Source of the DNA: Deltaproteobacteria bacterium
GTDB taxonomy: Bacteria > Desulfobacterota > GWC2-55-46
Assembly: GCA_016234955.1 (NCBI GenBank)
Contig: JACRNN010000035.1
Location: 1 to 18,548 of the forward strand
Length of the DNA stretch: 18,548 nucleotides
Direction of reading: 5' to 3'
Part shown: in pieces, positions 6,843 to 14,441 of the stretch
Position numbering within the stretch: the first letter of the stretch is position 1
Layout: each line of letters begins with the position of its first letter
Notes under the pieces: model-generated
Database searches by the model: none
What the model was told of the DNA's origin: nothing
Seen by the model: the letters and a program-made list of their open reading frames with translations, nothing else
Position numbers and translations under genes: made by a program

Positions 6843-8222
6843 ATGAGAAGGGCGGTAATCCTGATTGTCGATGACGAGAGGTCTATAAGGGAGATGCTCA
6901 AGATATTGCTGGGCGGCTCATACGAGGTGATACTCGCGAAAGACGCGCCCGAGGCTCTCGGGATCGTTAAGAAAAGGCCGATAGACCTTGTCCTGATGGA
7001 CTTGAACCTCCCCGGCGTAGACGGGATAAAGGCGCTTGAGGCGATAAAGGGGTTCGACCCTGAGATAGGGGTCATCATGCTCTCGGCTTCGGACAGCGCG
7101 CAACAGGCGGTAACCTCCTTGAAAAAGGGCGCCTACGATTACATAACAAAGCCGTTTGACGAAGAGGACCTCCTCTCCACCATAAAGAGGTATGTGGACA
7201 GGCTTAAACTCAAGGACGAGGTCTCATATCTTAAGGAAGAGCTTAAAAATACCGTCGGAAGCGCCGAGATTATAAGCAGATCTCATAAGATGGCGCGCAT
7301 ATTCGAGCTTATAAACGCGGTCGCCAACACCACGTCCAACGTCCTTATAACCGGCGAGAGCGGCACAGGAAAGGAGCTTGTCGCCAGGGCGATACAGTCC
7401 ATGGGCCCTCGGCGTGAGAAGCCCTTTGTCGCGGTAAATTGCGGGGCGGTCCCATCCGAGCTCATGGAGAGCGAGCTCTTTGGCCATGAAAAGGGCGCCT
7501 TCACCGGCGCGTACATGAAAAAGATAGGCAAGTTCGAGTACGCGGACAACGGGACGGTCTTTCTCGACGAGGTCTCCACCCTCCCGATGCACCTGCAGAT
7601 CAAGCTGCTGCGGGTCCTCCAGGAAAAGTCCTTTGAGAGGGTGGGGAGCAACATACCCATAAAGGTCGATATCAGGGTCATAGCCGCCACGAACGTCGAC
7701 CTGGACAAGGAGGTAAAGGAGGGCCGGTTCAGGGAAGACCTCTACTACAGGCTCAAGGTCGTCCCCATAGAGCTGCCGCCGCTCCGTGAGAGGAGGGAGG
7801 ACATACCGCTGCTGATCCACCACTTCCTCGATAAGCACGCCAGGAGGTGCAACAAGCCGGCGCCGCGGATATCAGACGATGCGCTCAAGGAGCTCTTCGT
7901 GTACCCATGGCCCGGCAACGTAAGGGAGCTTGAGAACCTGATGGAGAGGCTCGTGGTACTATCAACCGGAGAACGGATAAGCTATGACGACCTGCCTGTA
8001 AAGATGTTCGAGACCGACGCGGAGGCTGGCCTTGCCAGGGACGGCAAGGACTTCAGGGAGGCCCTGCGCGCATTTGAAAGGCACTACATAATAAACGTGC
8101 TCAATAAGACCAACTGGAACAGGATAGAGGCCGCCAGGGAGATGAAGATACACAGGAATACCCTCCTTATGAAGATGAAGGACCTCGGGATAAAAGAGCT
8201 GCGCGGGCAGAAAAAGGCGTAG
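6843..8222 (+). CDS. Orphan NtrC-family sigma-54-dependent response regulator
   Basis: 459 residues from the ATG at 6843, chosen because AGAAGGTGG (6829-6837) precedes it and the receiver strand begins at once (RRAVILIVDDE); an in-frame ATG at 6798 has no ribosome binding site. Receiver: D10/D11, phospho-acceptor D53, S81, K103. AAA+ domain: Walker A GESGTGKE (171-178), intact GAFTGA loop (218-223), Walker B GTVFLDE (237-243). A C-terminal Fis-type helix-turn-helix includes NWNRIEAAREMKIHRNTLLMKM. It should activate sigma-54 promoters when phosphorylated. The target genes and kinase are unknown; no kinase gene adjoins it, and NtrY upstream already has NtrX. It is clearly related to NtrX (same order, shared LYYRL and PWPGNVREL motifs), so the two may be old paralogues. 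Confidence 0.9.
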   Translation: MRRAVILIVDDERSIREMLKILLGGSYEVILAKDAPEALGIVKKRPIDLVLMDLNLPGVDGIKALEAIKGFDPEIGVIMLSASDSAQQAVTSLKKGAYDYITKPFDEEDLLSTIKRYVDRLKLKDEVSYLKEELKNTVGSAEIISRSHKMARIFELINAVANTTSNVLITGESGTGKELVARAIQSMGPRREKPFVAVNCGAVPSELMESELFGHEKGAFTGAYMKKIGKFEYADNGTVFLDEVSTLPMHLQIKLLRVLQEKSFERVGSNIPIKVDIRVIAATNVDLDKEVKEGRFREDLYYRLKVVPIELPPLRERREDIPLLIHHFLDKHARRCNKPAPRISDDALKELFVYPWPGNVRELENLMERLVVLSTGERISYDDLPVKMFETDAEAGLARDGKDFREALRAFERHYIINVLNKTNWNRIEAAREMKIHRNTLLMKMKDLGIKELRGQKKA

Positions 8223-8248
8223 GCCCACTGCGGGCCGTTCATTTCTTT

Positions 8249-8291
8249 AACGTTCTGAAACCCCCTCGGTCTTAAGCCCTGGGAGGGTTCA
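8249..8291 (-). repeat. Fragment related to the MITE interior at 6335-6385
   Basis: AACGTTCTGAAACC and the following CTCGGTCTTAAGCCCTGGG resemble the reverse complement of the hairpin segment inside the 6291-6574 element. It can form an imperfect stem and may serve as a transcription stop for the upstream regulator, but lacks a clean T-tract. Confidence 0.4.
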
Positions 8292-8416
8292 TATAAAGCC
8301 GGGTTGCTCCGTTCGCGGAGACGACTGATAGAGACTTTCCGCGGCGCCGGCAGGTGCGGCGCGGTATAGCGTTGGCATAGGGGAGGGATGGTCGGGCGGG
8401 GGGGCGGCGGGCCATC

Positions 8417-8456
8417 AAAAAGCAAGGGGTTACCGTGAGGTAACCCCTTGCTTTTT
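8417..8456. terminator. Strong bidirectional intrinsic terminator
   Basis: A perfect 18-bp stem: AAAAAGCAAGGGGTTACC (8417-8434), loop GTGA, GGTAACCCCTTGCTTTTT (8439-8456). The stem ends in T-tracts on both strands, so it can stop the regulator transcript on the + strand and the tRNA-Gly transcript on the minus strand, whose CCA end lies 13 bases away. Confidence 0.9.
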
Positions 8457-8469
8457 AGACGGGAAGTAA

Positions 8470-8543
8470 TGGAGCGGGCGAAGGGAATCGAACCCTCGTA
8501 TGAAGCTTGGGAAGCTTCCATTCTACCACTGAATTACGCCCGC
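8470..8543 (-). tRNA. tRNA-Gly, anticodon CCC
   Basis: Read on the minus strand, the gene folds as a full cloverleaf: acceptor GCGGGCG/CGCCCGC, D arm with AGTGGTA, anticodon arm GAAGC-TTCCCAA-GCTTC, T arm GAGGG-TTCGATT-CCCTT, discriminator T and an encoded CCA. The seven-base loop TTCCCAA puts CCC at positions 34-36 (window 8509-8511), decoding GGG. The 5' end is at 8543. A near-consensus promoter lies 78 bases upstream and the bidirectional terminator lies downstream. Confidence 0.95.
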
Positions 8544-8551
8544 AACCCTAT

Positions 8552-8603
8552 GAACATGCACAGCGAGTGCATTCCCCGCGGCTTGCCGCGGGGAATCTTC
8601 AAC
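8552..8603 (+). repeat. R1 repeat copy in the 5' leader of the tRNA-Gly transcript
   Basis: It starts GAACATGCACAGCGAGTGCA, continues to the perfect palindrome CCCCGCGGCTTGCCGCGGGG (8574-8593), and ends AATCTTCAAC. ATGC...GCAT in the left half makes a second small inverted repeat. It fills most of the gap between the tRNA promoter and the tRNA 5' end. Confidence 0.8.
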
Positions 8604-8620
8604 TCTCGTTTGGATATTGC

Positions 8621-8649
8621 TTTATACTATAATGAAGCGGCATAGTCAA
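8621..8649 (-). promoter_or_regulatory. Sigma-70 promoter of tRNA-Gly
   Basis: On the minus strand, TTGACT (8649-8644), a 17-base spacer and TATAAA (8626-8621) match the consensus closely. Transcription would begin near 8614, giving a leader of about 70 bases before the tRNA. Confidence 0.75.
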
Positions 8650-8697
8650 GATAAAAGCCTTTTTTATATCTCCTTTCACTGCTGTCCCATTAACTAC

Positions 8698-8750
8698 CCC
8701 CCTTTGAAAAAGGGGGAGGTTGAAGCTCCCCGCTAGCCAAGCTGCGGTTA
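8698..8750. repeat. Short hairpin repeat followed by a decayed R1 fragment
   Basis: CCCCCTTT-GAA-AAAGGGGG (8698-8716) is a small hairpin of a kind dispersed in many bacterial genomes. Directly after it, GAAGCTCCCCGCTAGCCAAG (8723-8742) and GCTGCGG match the R1 palindrome in its longer-loop version. The remaining bases to 8909 show no feature beyond the ribosome binding site of the next gene. Confidence 0.55.
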
Positions 8751-8909
8751 AGCGGCGGGCCTGACGCCGACCGGCTCGACATCCGGCTTGGAATGGCCGT
8801 GCCGATCGCGGACTAAAGCGCAGGGGGAAAAAATCCTTTTCACGCGGGCCGTATGCTGATATCATATGAAACATACTGAAAAAATCATATAGAAGGGGTC
8901 GGGCAGGCA

Positions 8910-9338
8910 ATGAAGATAAGACTCGAGGTGGGAGAACCGAAGAAATTCAATGCGGGCGACGGAACCAACGCGATAATCGCTACCGTGGTGGAGGGGCTTG
9001 AAGGCTCGCGCACCATTGAGAAGGAGCAGATGGAGCGATTTGTCCAGGTACCGGGCAGGGAGCAGAAGATAGAGGGCATCAAGGAGTACTGGTTCGTGGC
9101 CGACTGCAACCCCGTTGTATTCGAGGACATGCGCTTCAGCAGCATCCTGCTCATACCGCGCTACAGGACGAAAAAGCCCCCCCTTGAACACCTGAGCGAC
9201 GGCGAGAAGTTAGTGCTGAACGGGGTCTGGAGGCAGGACGGCAAGGAGTGGGATAAGGACTCGGTCTCCGCGGCCATAGGCGGGACTATAGAGATATCCG
9301 GCATGATAGCGGCAAGCGCCAAAGTCGTAGAGGAGTGA
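8910..9338 (+). CDS. Unrecognised 142-residue cytoplasmic protein
   Basis: I do not recognise this family. The frame is open and compositionally like its neighbours (AGG and ATA codons), and AGAAGGGG (about 8891-8898) lies 11 bases before the ATG. The protein is acidic-basic mixed with no signal peptide and no membrane segment. It begins MKIRLEVGEPKKFNAGDG, has two predicted beta-rich parts (residues 1-30 and 60-90) and a hydrophobic, alanine-rich end (AAIGGTIEISGMIAASAKVV). One Cys (DCNP) and no catalytic-looking motif are visible. It stands alone between the tRNA region and the exporter operon, 136 bases ahead of the adaptor gene. Its function cannot be assigned from sequence alone. Confidence 0.65.
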   Translation: MKIRLEVGEPKKFNAGDGTNAIIATVVEGLEGSRTIEKEQMERFVQVPGREQKIEGIKEYWFVADCNPVVFEDMRFSSILLIPRYRTKKPPLEHLSDGEKLVLNGVWRQDGKEWDKDSVSAAIGGTIEISGMIAASAKVVEE

Positions 9339-9474
9339 CTGTAGCCGCCCGCCCAGTTACTCTCGCGTGGAGTAAAAAACCGGGTACGCCAGCCAAGTCA
9401 GCATATATAATTGAAGCCCCCAAAGTCCAGGCTGCGGGCCTCGCGCTCGCCATGCATTTTCATGGAGCCATCTC

Positions 9475-10530
9475 ATGACGCTCAATAAGCGGCAGAGGCT
9501 TTTCGCGGCTATTTTCGCCGTCTGCGCTATTTCATTGATAGCCGTCTACTTGCGTTTTTCCCGGAGGTCCGCGGCCCCGGACTTTATCGAGTCCACGGGG
9601 ACCGTGGAGGCGACCGAGGTCGAGTTGACGCCGAAGATATCCGGCAGGATAGTAAAGCTCTGTTGCAAGGAGGGGGACAGCGTCAAGGCCGGGGACGTGG
9701 CCGTCGTGCTCGACGCCGCGGAGTTCAAGGCGCGGGTGGAAGAGGGCGGGGCGGCTCTGCGCGGGGCGGTTGAAGAGATAAGCGAGGCCAGGGTCGGCCT
9801 TGAGAACGTACAGTCGCTTTTTGAGAGCGCGGGATACGAACTCGAGGCGTCCATCTCCGAGACCGCGAGGGCAAGGGCCGTGGCCGACGAGGCACGGCGG
9901 AACCTCGATAGGGCAAAGGGCCTCTTCTCCGGCGGATATCTCTCCAGGAAGGACCTCGACGCCGCGCAGACCGGGTTCGATTCCGATATCGCCCTCTTAA
10001 ACAGCGCCATCGCGCGCGGGAAGTCGGCCGAGGCCAACGTCAAGGTGTCGGAGGCCAATATAAAGGCCGCGCGCGCAAGGGTATCCGCGCTTATTGCAAG
10101 GAAGGAACAGGCCGTTGCCGCGCTCAAGGTCCTCGAGGCGCAGCTCGATGACACGGTCGTAAAGTCCCCGGTGGACGGTCTGGTCGTCTACAGGTCGTTC
10201 GAGTCGGGGGAGACCGTTGGGCCTGGCAAATCCATCTACACGGTGGACGTGCTCAAGGACGTATGGGCGCGCATCGATGTGGAGGAGACCTACGTACGGA
10301 GGATAAAGGTCGGGGACAGGGCCGGGATAAGCTTTACGGGAGGGGGCGGCAAGGTCTTCGAGGGTACGGTCGTCGAGATAGGCGAGGTGGGCGGTTTCGC
10401 CACGCAGAGGGACGTCACCCGCGGCCACGCCGATATAAAGACATTCAGGGTAAAGACAAGGGCGGAAAACCCGGCAGGCCTCCTGAAGCCGGGGATGACC
10501 GTAAACGTCAGGATATATTTCAGTAAGTAG
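9475..10530 (+). CDS. HlyD/MFP-type periplasmic adaptor (membrane fusion protein)
   Basis: 351 residues with the YbhG/HlyD layout: one N-terminal membrane anchor (about 10-27), a first lipoyl/barrel half (TGTVEATEVELTPKISGRIVKLCCKEGDSVKAGD), a long alpha-helical coiled coil rich in Ala, Glu and Arg (about 80-225), the second lipoyl half (DTVVKSPVDGLVVYRSFESGETVGPG) and a C-terminal beta-barrel domain ending LLKPGMTVNVRI. It would bridge the inner-membrane ABC exporter to the periplasm or an outer-membrane channel. GGAG (9464-9467) lies 7 bases before the ATG. The ABC ATPase gene begins one base after its stop codon, so they form an operon. A CC pair (residues 63-64) in the first lipoyl half is a little unusual. 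No outer-membrane factor gene is seen nearby. Confidence 0.88.
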   Translation: MTLNKRQRLFAAIFAVCAISLIAVYLRFSRRSAAPDFIESTGTVEATEVELTPKISGRIVKLCCKEGDSVKAGDVAVVLDAAEFKARVEEGGAALRGAVEEISEARVGLENVQSLFESAGYELEASISETARARAVADEARRNLDRAKGLFSGGYLSRKDLDAAQTGFDSDIALLNSAIARGKSAEANVKVSEANIKAARARVSALIARKEQAVAALKVLEAQLDDTVVKSPVDGLVVYRSFESGETVGPGKSIYTVDVLKDVWARIDVEETYVRRIKVGDRAGISFTGGGGKVFEGTVVEIGEVGGFATQRDVTRGHADIKTFRVKTRAENPAGLLKPGMTVNVRIYFSK

Positions 10531-10531
10531 C

Positions 10532-11536
10532 ATGGCCCCAGCCATAGAAATATCGGACATAGCCAAGGTCTACGGTAATGTGACCGCCCTGCAGGGGGTC
10601 TCTATTTCCATACCCGAGGGGGATTTTTTCGGCCTCCTCGGCCCCAACGGCGCGGGCAAGACCACCCTGATAAGGATATTGACCACCCTTATAAGGCCGA
10701 CGCGGGGGTCCGCGCGGATAATGGGGTATGACGTCGTTGAGGACAGGGCGCTGGTGCGCACAAAGATAGGCGTGGTCCCGCAGGCCATGACAAGCGACCT
10801 CGACCTGACGGCCAGCGAGACTATGGCCATATACGCGAGGTTCTACGGGATGCGCAGGGAGGAGAGGGTCGAGCGGTCCGAGGAGCTTCTTACGATGGTG
10901 GGGCTCAGGGACAGGCAGGATGACCTTGTGGCGACCTACTCCGGCGGGATGAGGAGAAGGCTTGAGATAGCCCGCGGGCTTGTGCACAAGCCCTCCGTCC
11001 TCATACTCGACGAGCCTACCATAGGGCTCGACCCCCAGAGCCGCCACGTCGTATGGGAGCTTCTTGAGAAGTTCCGCGGCGCCGATAAGCTTACGATACT
11101 CCTGACCACCCATTACATGGAGGAGGCCGAGACTCTCTGCGACCATGTGGCTATAATAGATTACGGCAGGATAGCCGCCCTCGACACCGTGGAGGGGCTT
11201 AAAAGACAGATCCCACGGAAAGATACCGTGGAGCTTACGATAAGCGGCTGCGACGCGCAGAAGGCCGCTGATTGGGTAAAGGGACACCCGTCCGTCTCAT
11301 CGTGCGCGATAAAGGGCGATACGCTGATAGTTTACGCCGAGAACGGCGCAAAGGCCATCCCGGAGTTCGTTGAGGGTTTGAAGGGCCTCGGCGCCGGCGT
11401 GGTAAAGGTCATCTTGAAGCAGCAGACGCTTGAGGACGTCTTCATACATTTCACCGGACGGCCCATCAGGGACGAGGAGGCGAAGAAGGTGAGCTTCCTC
11501 CTCGGGGCCGGTGTCCCGACGAAGTGGGGCAGGTAG
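10532..11536 (+). CDS. ABC exporter ATP-binding protein (ABC-2 type, YbhF/DrrA-like)
   Basis: 334 residues with a complete nucleotide-binding domain: Walker A GPNGAGKTT (37-45), Q-loop in VVPQ (about 81-84), signature YSGGMRRR (136-143), Walker B VLILDEP (156-162) and H-loop H194. The C-terminal extension (about 220-334) is typical of DrrA-like exporters, including the TLEDVFIHFTGR motif. It powers the permease encoded next, with the upstream adaptor completing a tripartite-like exporter for drugs, lipids or another amphiphile; the substrate is not evident. The start codon lies one base after the adaptor stop, without a strong Shine-Dalgarno, suggesting translational coupling. Confidence 0.92.
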   Translation: MAPAIEISDIAKVYGNVTALQGVSISIPEGDFFGLLGPNGAGKTTLIRILTTLIRPTRGSARIMGYDVVEDRALVRTKIGVVPQAMTSDLDLTASETMAIYARFYGMRREERVERSEELLTMVGLRDRQDDLVATYSGGMRRRLEIARGLVHKPSVLILDEPTIGLDPQSRHVVWELLEKFRGADKLTILLTTHYMEEAETLCDHVAIIDYGRIAALDTVEGLKRQIPRKDTVELTISGCDAQKAADWVKGHPSVSSCAIKGDTLIVYAENGAKAIPEFVEGLKGLGAGVVKVILKQQTLEDVFIHFTGRPIRDEEAKKVSFLLGAGVPTKWGR

Positions 11537-11600
11537 CCGGGGGCATCGCGCTCCGGCGCCCGTGGAGGCCAAACCGTAATTCCCGCATAGGGTACGAGAG

Positions 11601-12722
11601 ATGCAGCGTTTCTTCGCCATATTCGAAAGGGATTTAAGGAAGTTCCTGAGAAACCCGCTTGTCGTGGCGATGAGCCTGCTCATGCCGATAATATATCTTG
11701 TCATACTCGGCAATTCGTTCCAGGGTGAGCTTAAGAATCTGCCCCTTGCGCTCATAGACCTCGACAACGGGCCTTACGCCGTGAGGATGGCCGAGATGCT
11801 CCGCTCAATCGAGGCCGGGCCCAGGACCATAAAGGTCTTGAGGGTCGCCGACCAGGGGCAGGCGATGAGCGGGCTTAAGAGCGGGGAGTTCAAGGCGGTG
11901 CTGGTCATCCCCCGCAACTTCAGCAGGGACGTGGAGCGCGGCGTAAGGAGCGAGATCGGGCTCTTCCTCGACAACGCGGAGAACATCTCCGCCGCCTCGG
12001 TCCAATCCGCCGTCTTGAGGGCGATGCCGGAGATACAGAGGGAGTTCATACCCGTGCGCTTCGAGCGCTCCGGGGTCTTCCTGAGGGAGGTCGAGCTCTA
12101 TAAGAAGATAGACTACGACCAGACGCTCATCCCCGGGGTCATCATCATGGCCATATTTTTAGGGGCGATGACAACGGGGGCCTTTAACATGGTCATGGAC
12201 AGGTTCCTCGGGGTGGAGGAGAGCTACTTCCTCACCCCTCTTACAAAGGGCGATATCGTCATCGGCCTTACGGCGAGCGGGCTTTTTATAACGACCATTC
12301 TGGCGATGCTCGTTCTCCTCCTCAGTTCCATCATATCCGGCATATACCTCTGGAGGATGCTCTCGCCGGCCAACTTATTGCTGGTAGTCCTCATAATAGT
12401 ACTCTCAACGCTCGGCATACAGGGGTTGATGTTCATAATAATGGGCAGGATAAACCACCCGAGGATAGTAGGGGTGCTCGGCGGTTTTTTAAACGTGATA
12501 TTCTTCTTTCCGAGCGGCGCCATATACCCGGTGGAGAGCTTCCCGCGCTGGCTCAAGGCCTTCTCCATGGTAAACCCGGAGACCTATTCGGTCCACGCGC
12601 TCAGGGCCGTGCTTTTCAAGGGCGTCAGCTACTACGCCGTAAGGGGCGACCTGCTCTTTCTTGCGGTCTTCGCCGCCTGCTCGATAACCGCGGGCATGAT
12701 TCTTTTCAAGCGTGCGATGTAG
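11601..12722 (+). CDS. ABC-2 type exporter permease
   Basis: 373 residues with the ABC-2 (YhhJ/YbhR-like) pattern: an amphipathic N-terminus (FAIFERDLRKFLRNP), a first membrane segment (about 23-38), a large extracytoplasmic domain (about 40-170, starting LPLALIDLDNGPYA), and five further hydrophobic segments from about 175 to 371. The late motif FPSGAIYPVESFPRWLKAFSMVNPETY is characteristic of the family. Only one permease gene is present, where YbhFSR-type systems have two, so it would act as a homodimer. It begins 64 bases after the ATPase gene with GAG-containing spacing upstream of the ATG. Confidence 0.9.
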   Translation: MQRFFAIFERDLRKFLRNPLVVAMSLLMPIIYLVILGNSFQGELKNLPLALIDLDNGPYAVRMAEMLRSIEAGPRTIKVLRVADQGQAMSGLKSGEFKAVLVIPRNFSRDVERGVRSEIGLFLDNAENISAASVQSAVLRAMPEIQREFIPVRFERSGVFLREVELYKKIDYDQTLIPGVIIMAIFLGAMTTGAFNMVMDRFLGVEESYFLTPLTKGDIVIGLTASGLFITTILAMLVLLLSSIISGIYLWRMLSPANLLLVVLIIVLSTLGIQGLMFIIMGRINHPRIVGVLGGFLNVIFFFPSGAIYPVESFPRWLKAFSMVNPETYSVHALRAVLFKGVSYYAVRGDLLFLAVFAACSITAGMILFKRAM

Positions 12723-12797
12723 GCCCGGGGGTTGAAAAGCGCCGTTCTTGTGCTGATATCGTCTTACGCTGAAAATAAAACGGAAGGGGGCAGGCAA

Positions 12798-13976
12798 ATG
12801 GAGCCCAAAAAGGTAAAAGACGGCATATTCTGGGTGGGGGCCGTGGACTGGGACAGGAGGCTTTTCGATTCCCTGATACCTCTGCCCGACGGCACGAGCT
12901 ATAACGCCTACCTTGTGAAGGGCGGCGAAAAGACCGCCCTGATAGACACCGTGGACCCGTCCAAGACAGAGGCGCTTCTCTCACAGCTTGCAGGCGTGGA
13001 TAGGATAGATTACATCGTCTCGCAGCACTCCGAGCAGGACCACTCGGGGTCCATCCCCCACGTCCTTGAAAGGTACAGGGAGGCCGTGGTCGTCACAAGC
13101 CCCAAGGGCAAGGAGTACCTGATCGACCATCTCCACATACCGGGGGAGAGGGTGGTGACAATAGCCGACGGCGAGACGCTCCTCCTCGGGAATAAGACCC
13201 TTGAGTTCCTCCACACCCCCTGGGTGCACTGGCCCGAGACCTTCACCACGTATCTCAGGGAGGATAAAATACTCTTCACGTGCGACCTCCTCGGTTCCCA
13301 CCTCGCGTCATCGACCCTCACCATAGACGAGCACTGGAAGGCGTGCGAGGCCGCCAAGAGGTATTACGCCGAGGTCATGATGCCTTTCAGGACAAGCATA
13401 AGGAAGCACATGGAGAGGTTCTCGCGGTACGAGGTCGAGGTCATAGCCCCGAGCCACGGCCCCGTGCACGACCATGTGGACTGCATAATAGAGTCGCACA
13501 TGGACTGGATATCCGACAGGGTCTCCAACACGGTCGTCATCCCGTACGCGTCCATGCACGGCTCAACCGAGAGGATGGTCGACCACCTGACCGAAGGGCT
13601 CATCCAGAGGGGCGTGAAGGTCGAGAGGTTCAACCTCGCCTGCGCCGACACCGGGAAGCTCGCCATGGCCCTTGTAGACGCGGCCACTATCGTTGTCGGG
13701 TCCCCGACGGTGCTTACCGGGGCGCACCCGCTCGTCATATCGGCGGCGTTCCTCGCCAACGCCCTGAGGCCAAAGCTCAAGTTCGCCTCGATCATCGGGT
13801 CCTACGGCTGGGGCGGTAAGATGGTGGAGCAGATAGCCTCCACGATCTCGAACCTCAAGGTGGAGATGATCGAGGCGGTGATGGTGAAGGGATGCCCGCG
13901 GGAAGAGGACTTCAAGAGGCTCGACGGCCTGGCCGCTCAGATTGCGGAGAGGCACAGGGCGAACAATATAGTCTAA
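12798..13976 (+). CDS. fprA: FprA-type flavo-diiron protein (O2/NO reductase)
   Basis: 392 residues. An N-terminal metallo-beta-lactamase-like diiron domain carries the ligands H77-x-E79-x-D81-H82, H144 (HWPET), D163 (TCDLLGSH) and H220 (SHGP); the C-terminal flavodoxin domain begins near 245 with the FMN-binding loop YASMHGSTERM. Such cytoplasmic enzymes reduce O2 to water or NO to N2O and protect anaerobes; no rubredoxin domain is fused, so a separate electron donor is needed. All diiron ligands look intact. The ATG at 12798 is preceded by GGAAGGGGG (12782-12790); an in-frame upstream start at 12732 is less likely. The gene follows the exporter permease by 75 bases and may be co-transcribed with it. 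It suggests an anaerobic or microaerobic organism. Confidence 0.93.
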   Translation: MEPKKVKDGIFWVGAVDWDRRLFDSLIPLPDGTSYNAYLVKGGEKTALIDTVDPSKTEALLSQLAGVDRIDYIVSQHSEQDHSGSIPHVLERYREAVVVTSPKGKEYLIDHLHIPGERVVTIADGETLLLGNKTLEFLHTPWVHWPETFTTYLREDKILFTCDLLGSHLASSTLTIDEHWKACEAAKRYYAEVMMPFRTSIRKHMERFSRYEVEVIAPSHGPVHDHVDCIIESHMDWISDRVSNTVVIPYASMHGSTERMVDHLTEGLIQRGVKVERFNLACADTGKLAMALVDAATIVVGSPTVLTGAHPLVISAAFLANALRPKLKFASIIGSYGWGGKMVEQIASTISNLKVEMIEAVMVKGCPREEDFKRLDGLAAQIAERHRANNIV

Positions 13977-13982
13977 ACGTAT

Positions 13983-14040
13983 TGACAGGCTGTGGAAAAA
14001 GTCTTTTAGCCTGTCATTCTGAGCGTAGCGAAGAATTTTT
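13983..14040. repeat. Two hairpins after fprA, including a TCTGAGCG-type repeat
   Basis: TGACAGGCT (13983-13991) pairs with AGCCTGTCA (14008-14016). It overlaps the element CATTCTGAGCGTAGCGAAGA, a short dispersed repeat of many bacteria with ATTCT...AGAAT ends and a trailing TTTTT. The second hairpin plus T-tract could serve as the fprA terminator. Confidence 0.45.
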
Positions 14041-14050
14041 CTCTTCCGGC

Positions 14051-14075
14051 GGGTTCAGGTTTGCAACCTGAATCC
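14051..14075. repeat. R4 hairpin (GGTTCAGGTT-TGC-AACCTGAA type)
   Basis: Near-perfect stem around a TGC loop, with one G-T wobble. Related hairpins occur at 14151-14175, 16832-16858 and 17061-17090 in this window. Confidence 0.65.
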
Positions 14076-14076
14076 T

Positions 14077-14130
14077 GAAATGCATAGCGAGCGCATTCCC
14101 CGCAGCTTGCTGCGGGGAGCTTCAATTTCG
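14077..14130 (+). repeat. R1 repeat copy
   Basis: Leader AAATGCATAGCGAGCGCATT, perfect palindrome CCCCGCAGCTTGCTGCGGGG (14098-14117) and tail AGCTTCAATTTCG. The palindrome and start of the tail also occur in the MITE copy at 6494. Confidence 0.75.
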
Positions 14131-14150
14131 TATGGAAACCACAAATCATT

Positions 14151-14175
14151 CGGGTTCAATCTGCAAGATTGAACC
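14151..14175. repeat. R4 hairpin (GGTTCAATCT-GCA-AGATTGAACC)
   Basis: A perfect 10-bp stem with a 3-base loop. With its flank (AATCATTCGGG) it is the reverse complement of the element at 16832-16870, so a longer unit has been copied in both orientations. Confidence 0.7.
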
Positions 14176-14214
14176 AGCCAGGAGTAAACAGATGGAAAAA
14201 AGGAGATGCTAAAT

Positions 14215-14310
14215 ATGAAAAAGTATCCAATTCTTCTGGCTTTGTTTCTTTCCATTTTTGCCTTATTTTACGCCATACCCTGCTCGGAGGCGGCTGGTTT
14301 AAGATTATGA
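14215..14310 (+). CDS. Tiny open frame encoding a signal-peptide-like 31-residue protein
   Basis: ATG at 14215 with AGGAG (14201-14205) nine bases upstream, a good ribosome binding site. The product begins MKKYPILLALFLSIFALF and ends YAIPCSEAAGLRL: a charged start, a hydrophobic core and a small-residue region (SEAA) like a Sec signal peptide cleavage site. Almost nothing remains after the presumed cleavage point. It is either a small membrane or secreted peptide or, more likely, the 5' stub of a secreted-protein gene cut off by repeat-driven rearrangement; repeats abut it on both sides. Confidence 0.45.
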   Translation: MKKYPILLALFLSIFALFYAIPCSEAAGLRL

Positions 14311-14324
14311 TAAATGATAGGTAT

Positions 14325-14360
14325 GGATGTCCGCAGATGTCCACGGATGTCCGGTGATGT
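14325..14360 (+). repeat. 10-bp tandem repeat, 3.6 units (GGATGTCCGC-like)
   Basis: GGATGTCCGC, AGATGTCCAC, GGATGTCCGG and TGATGT follow one another. The motif GGATGTCCG recurs at 14440-14448, where it overlaps the start codon of the transposase gene. Confidence 0.7.
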
Positions 14361-14394
14361 AGGAGGGGTATGAGCCAAGACGTCCAGCAGTCAA

Positions 14395-14417
14395 GTAGGG
14401 TGGGCTCCGCCCACCAT
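14395..14417 (+). repeat. Left REP element of the RAYT unit
   Basis: GTAGGGTGGGCTCCGCCCAC followed by CAT; stem GGTGGGC-TCC-GCCCACC. It lies 24 bases before the transposase start codon. Confidence 0.85.
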
Positions 14418-14441
14418 AAATAGATTTTTACCGGAGCATGG

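Noticed and set aside
14169..14357. 62-residue frame starting MNQPGVNRWKKGD
   Set aside because: Begins inside an R4 repeat and lacks a protein-like pattern; the overlapping frame at 14215 has the ribosome binding site and a signal-peptide pattern.
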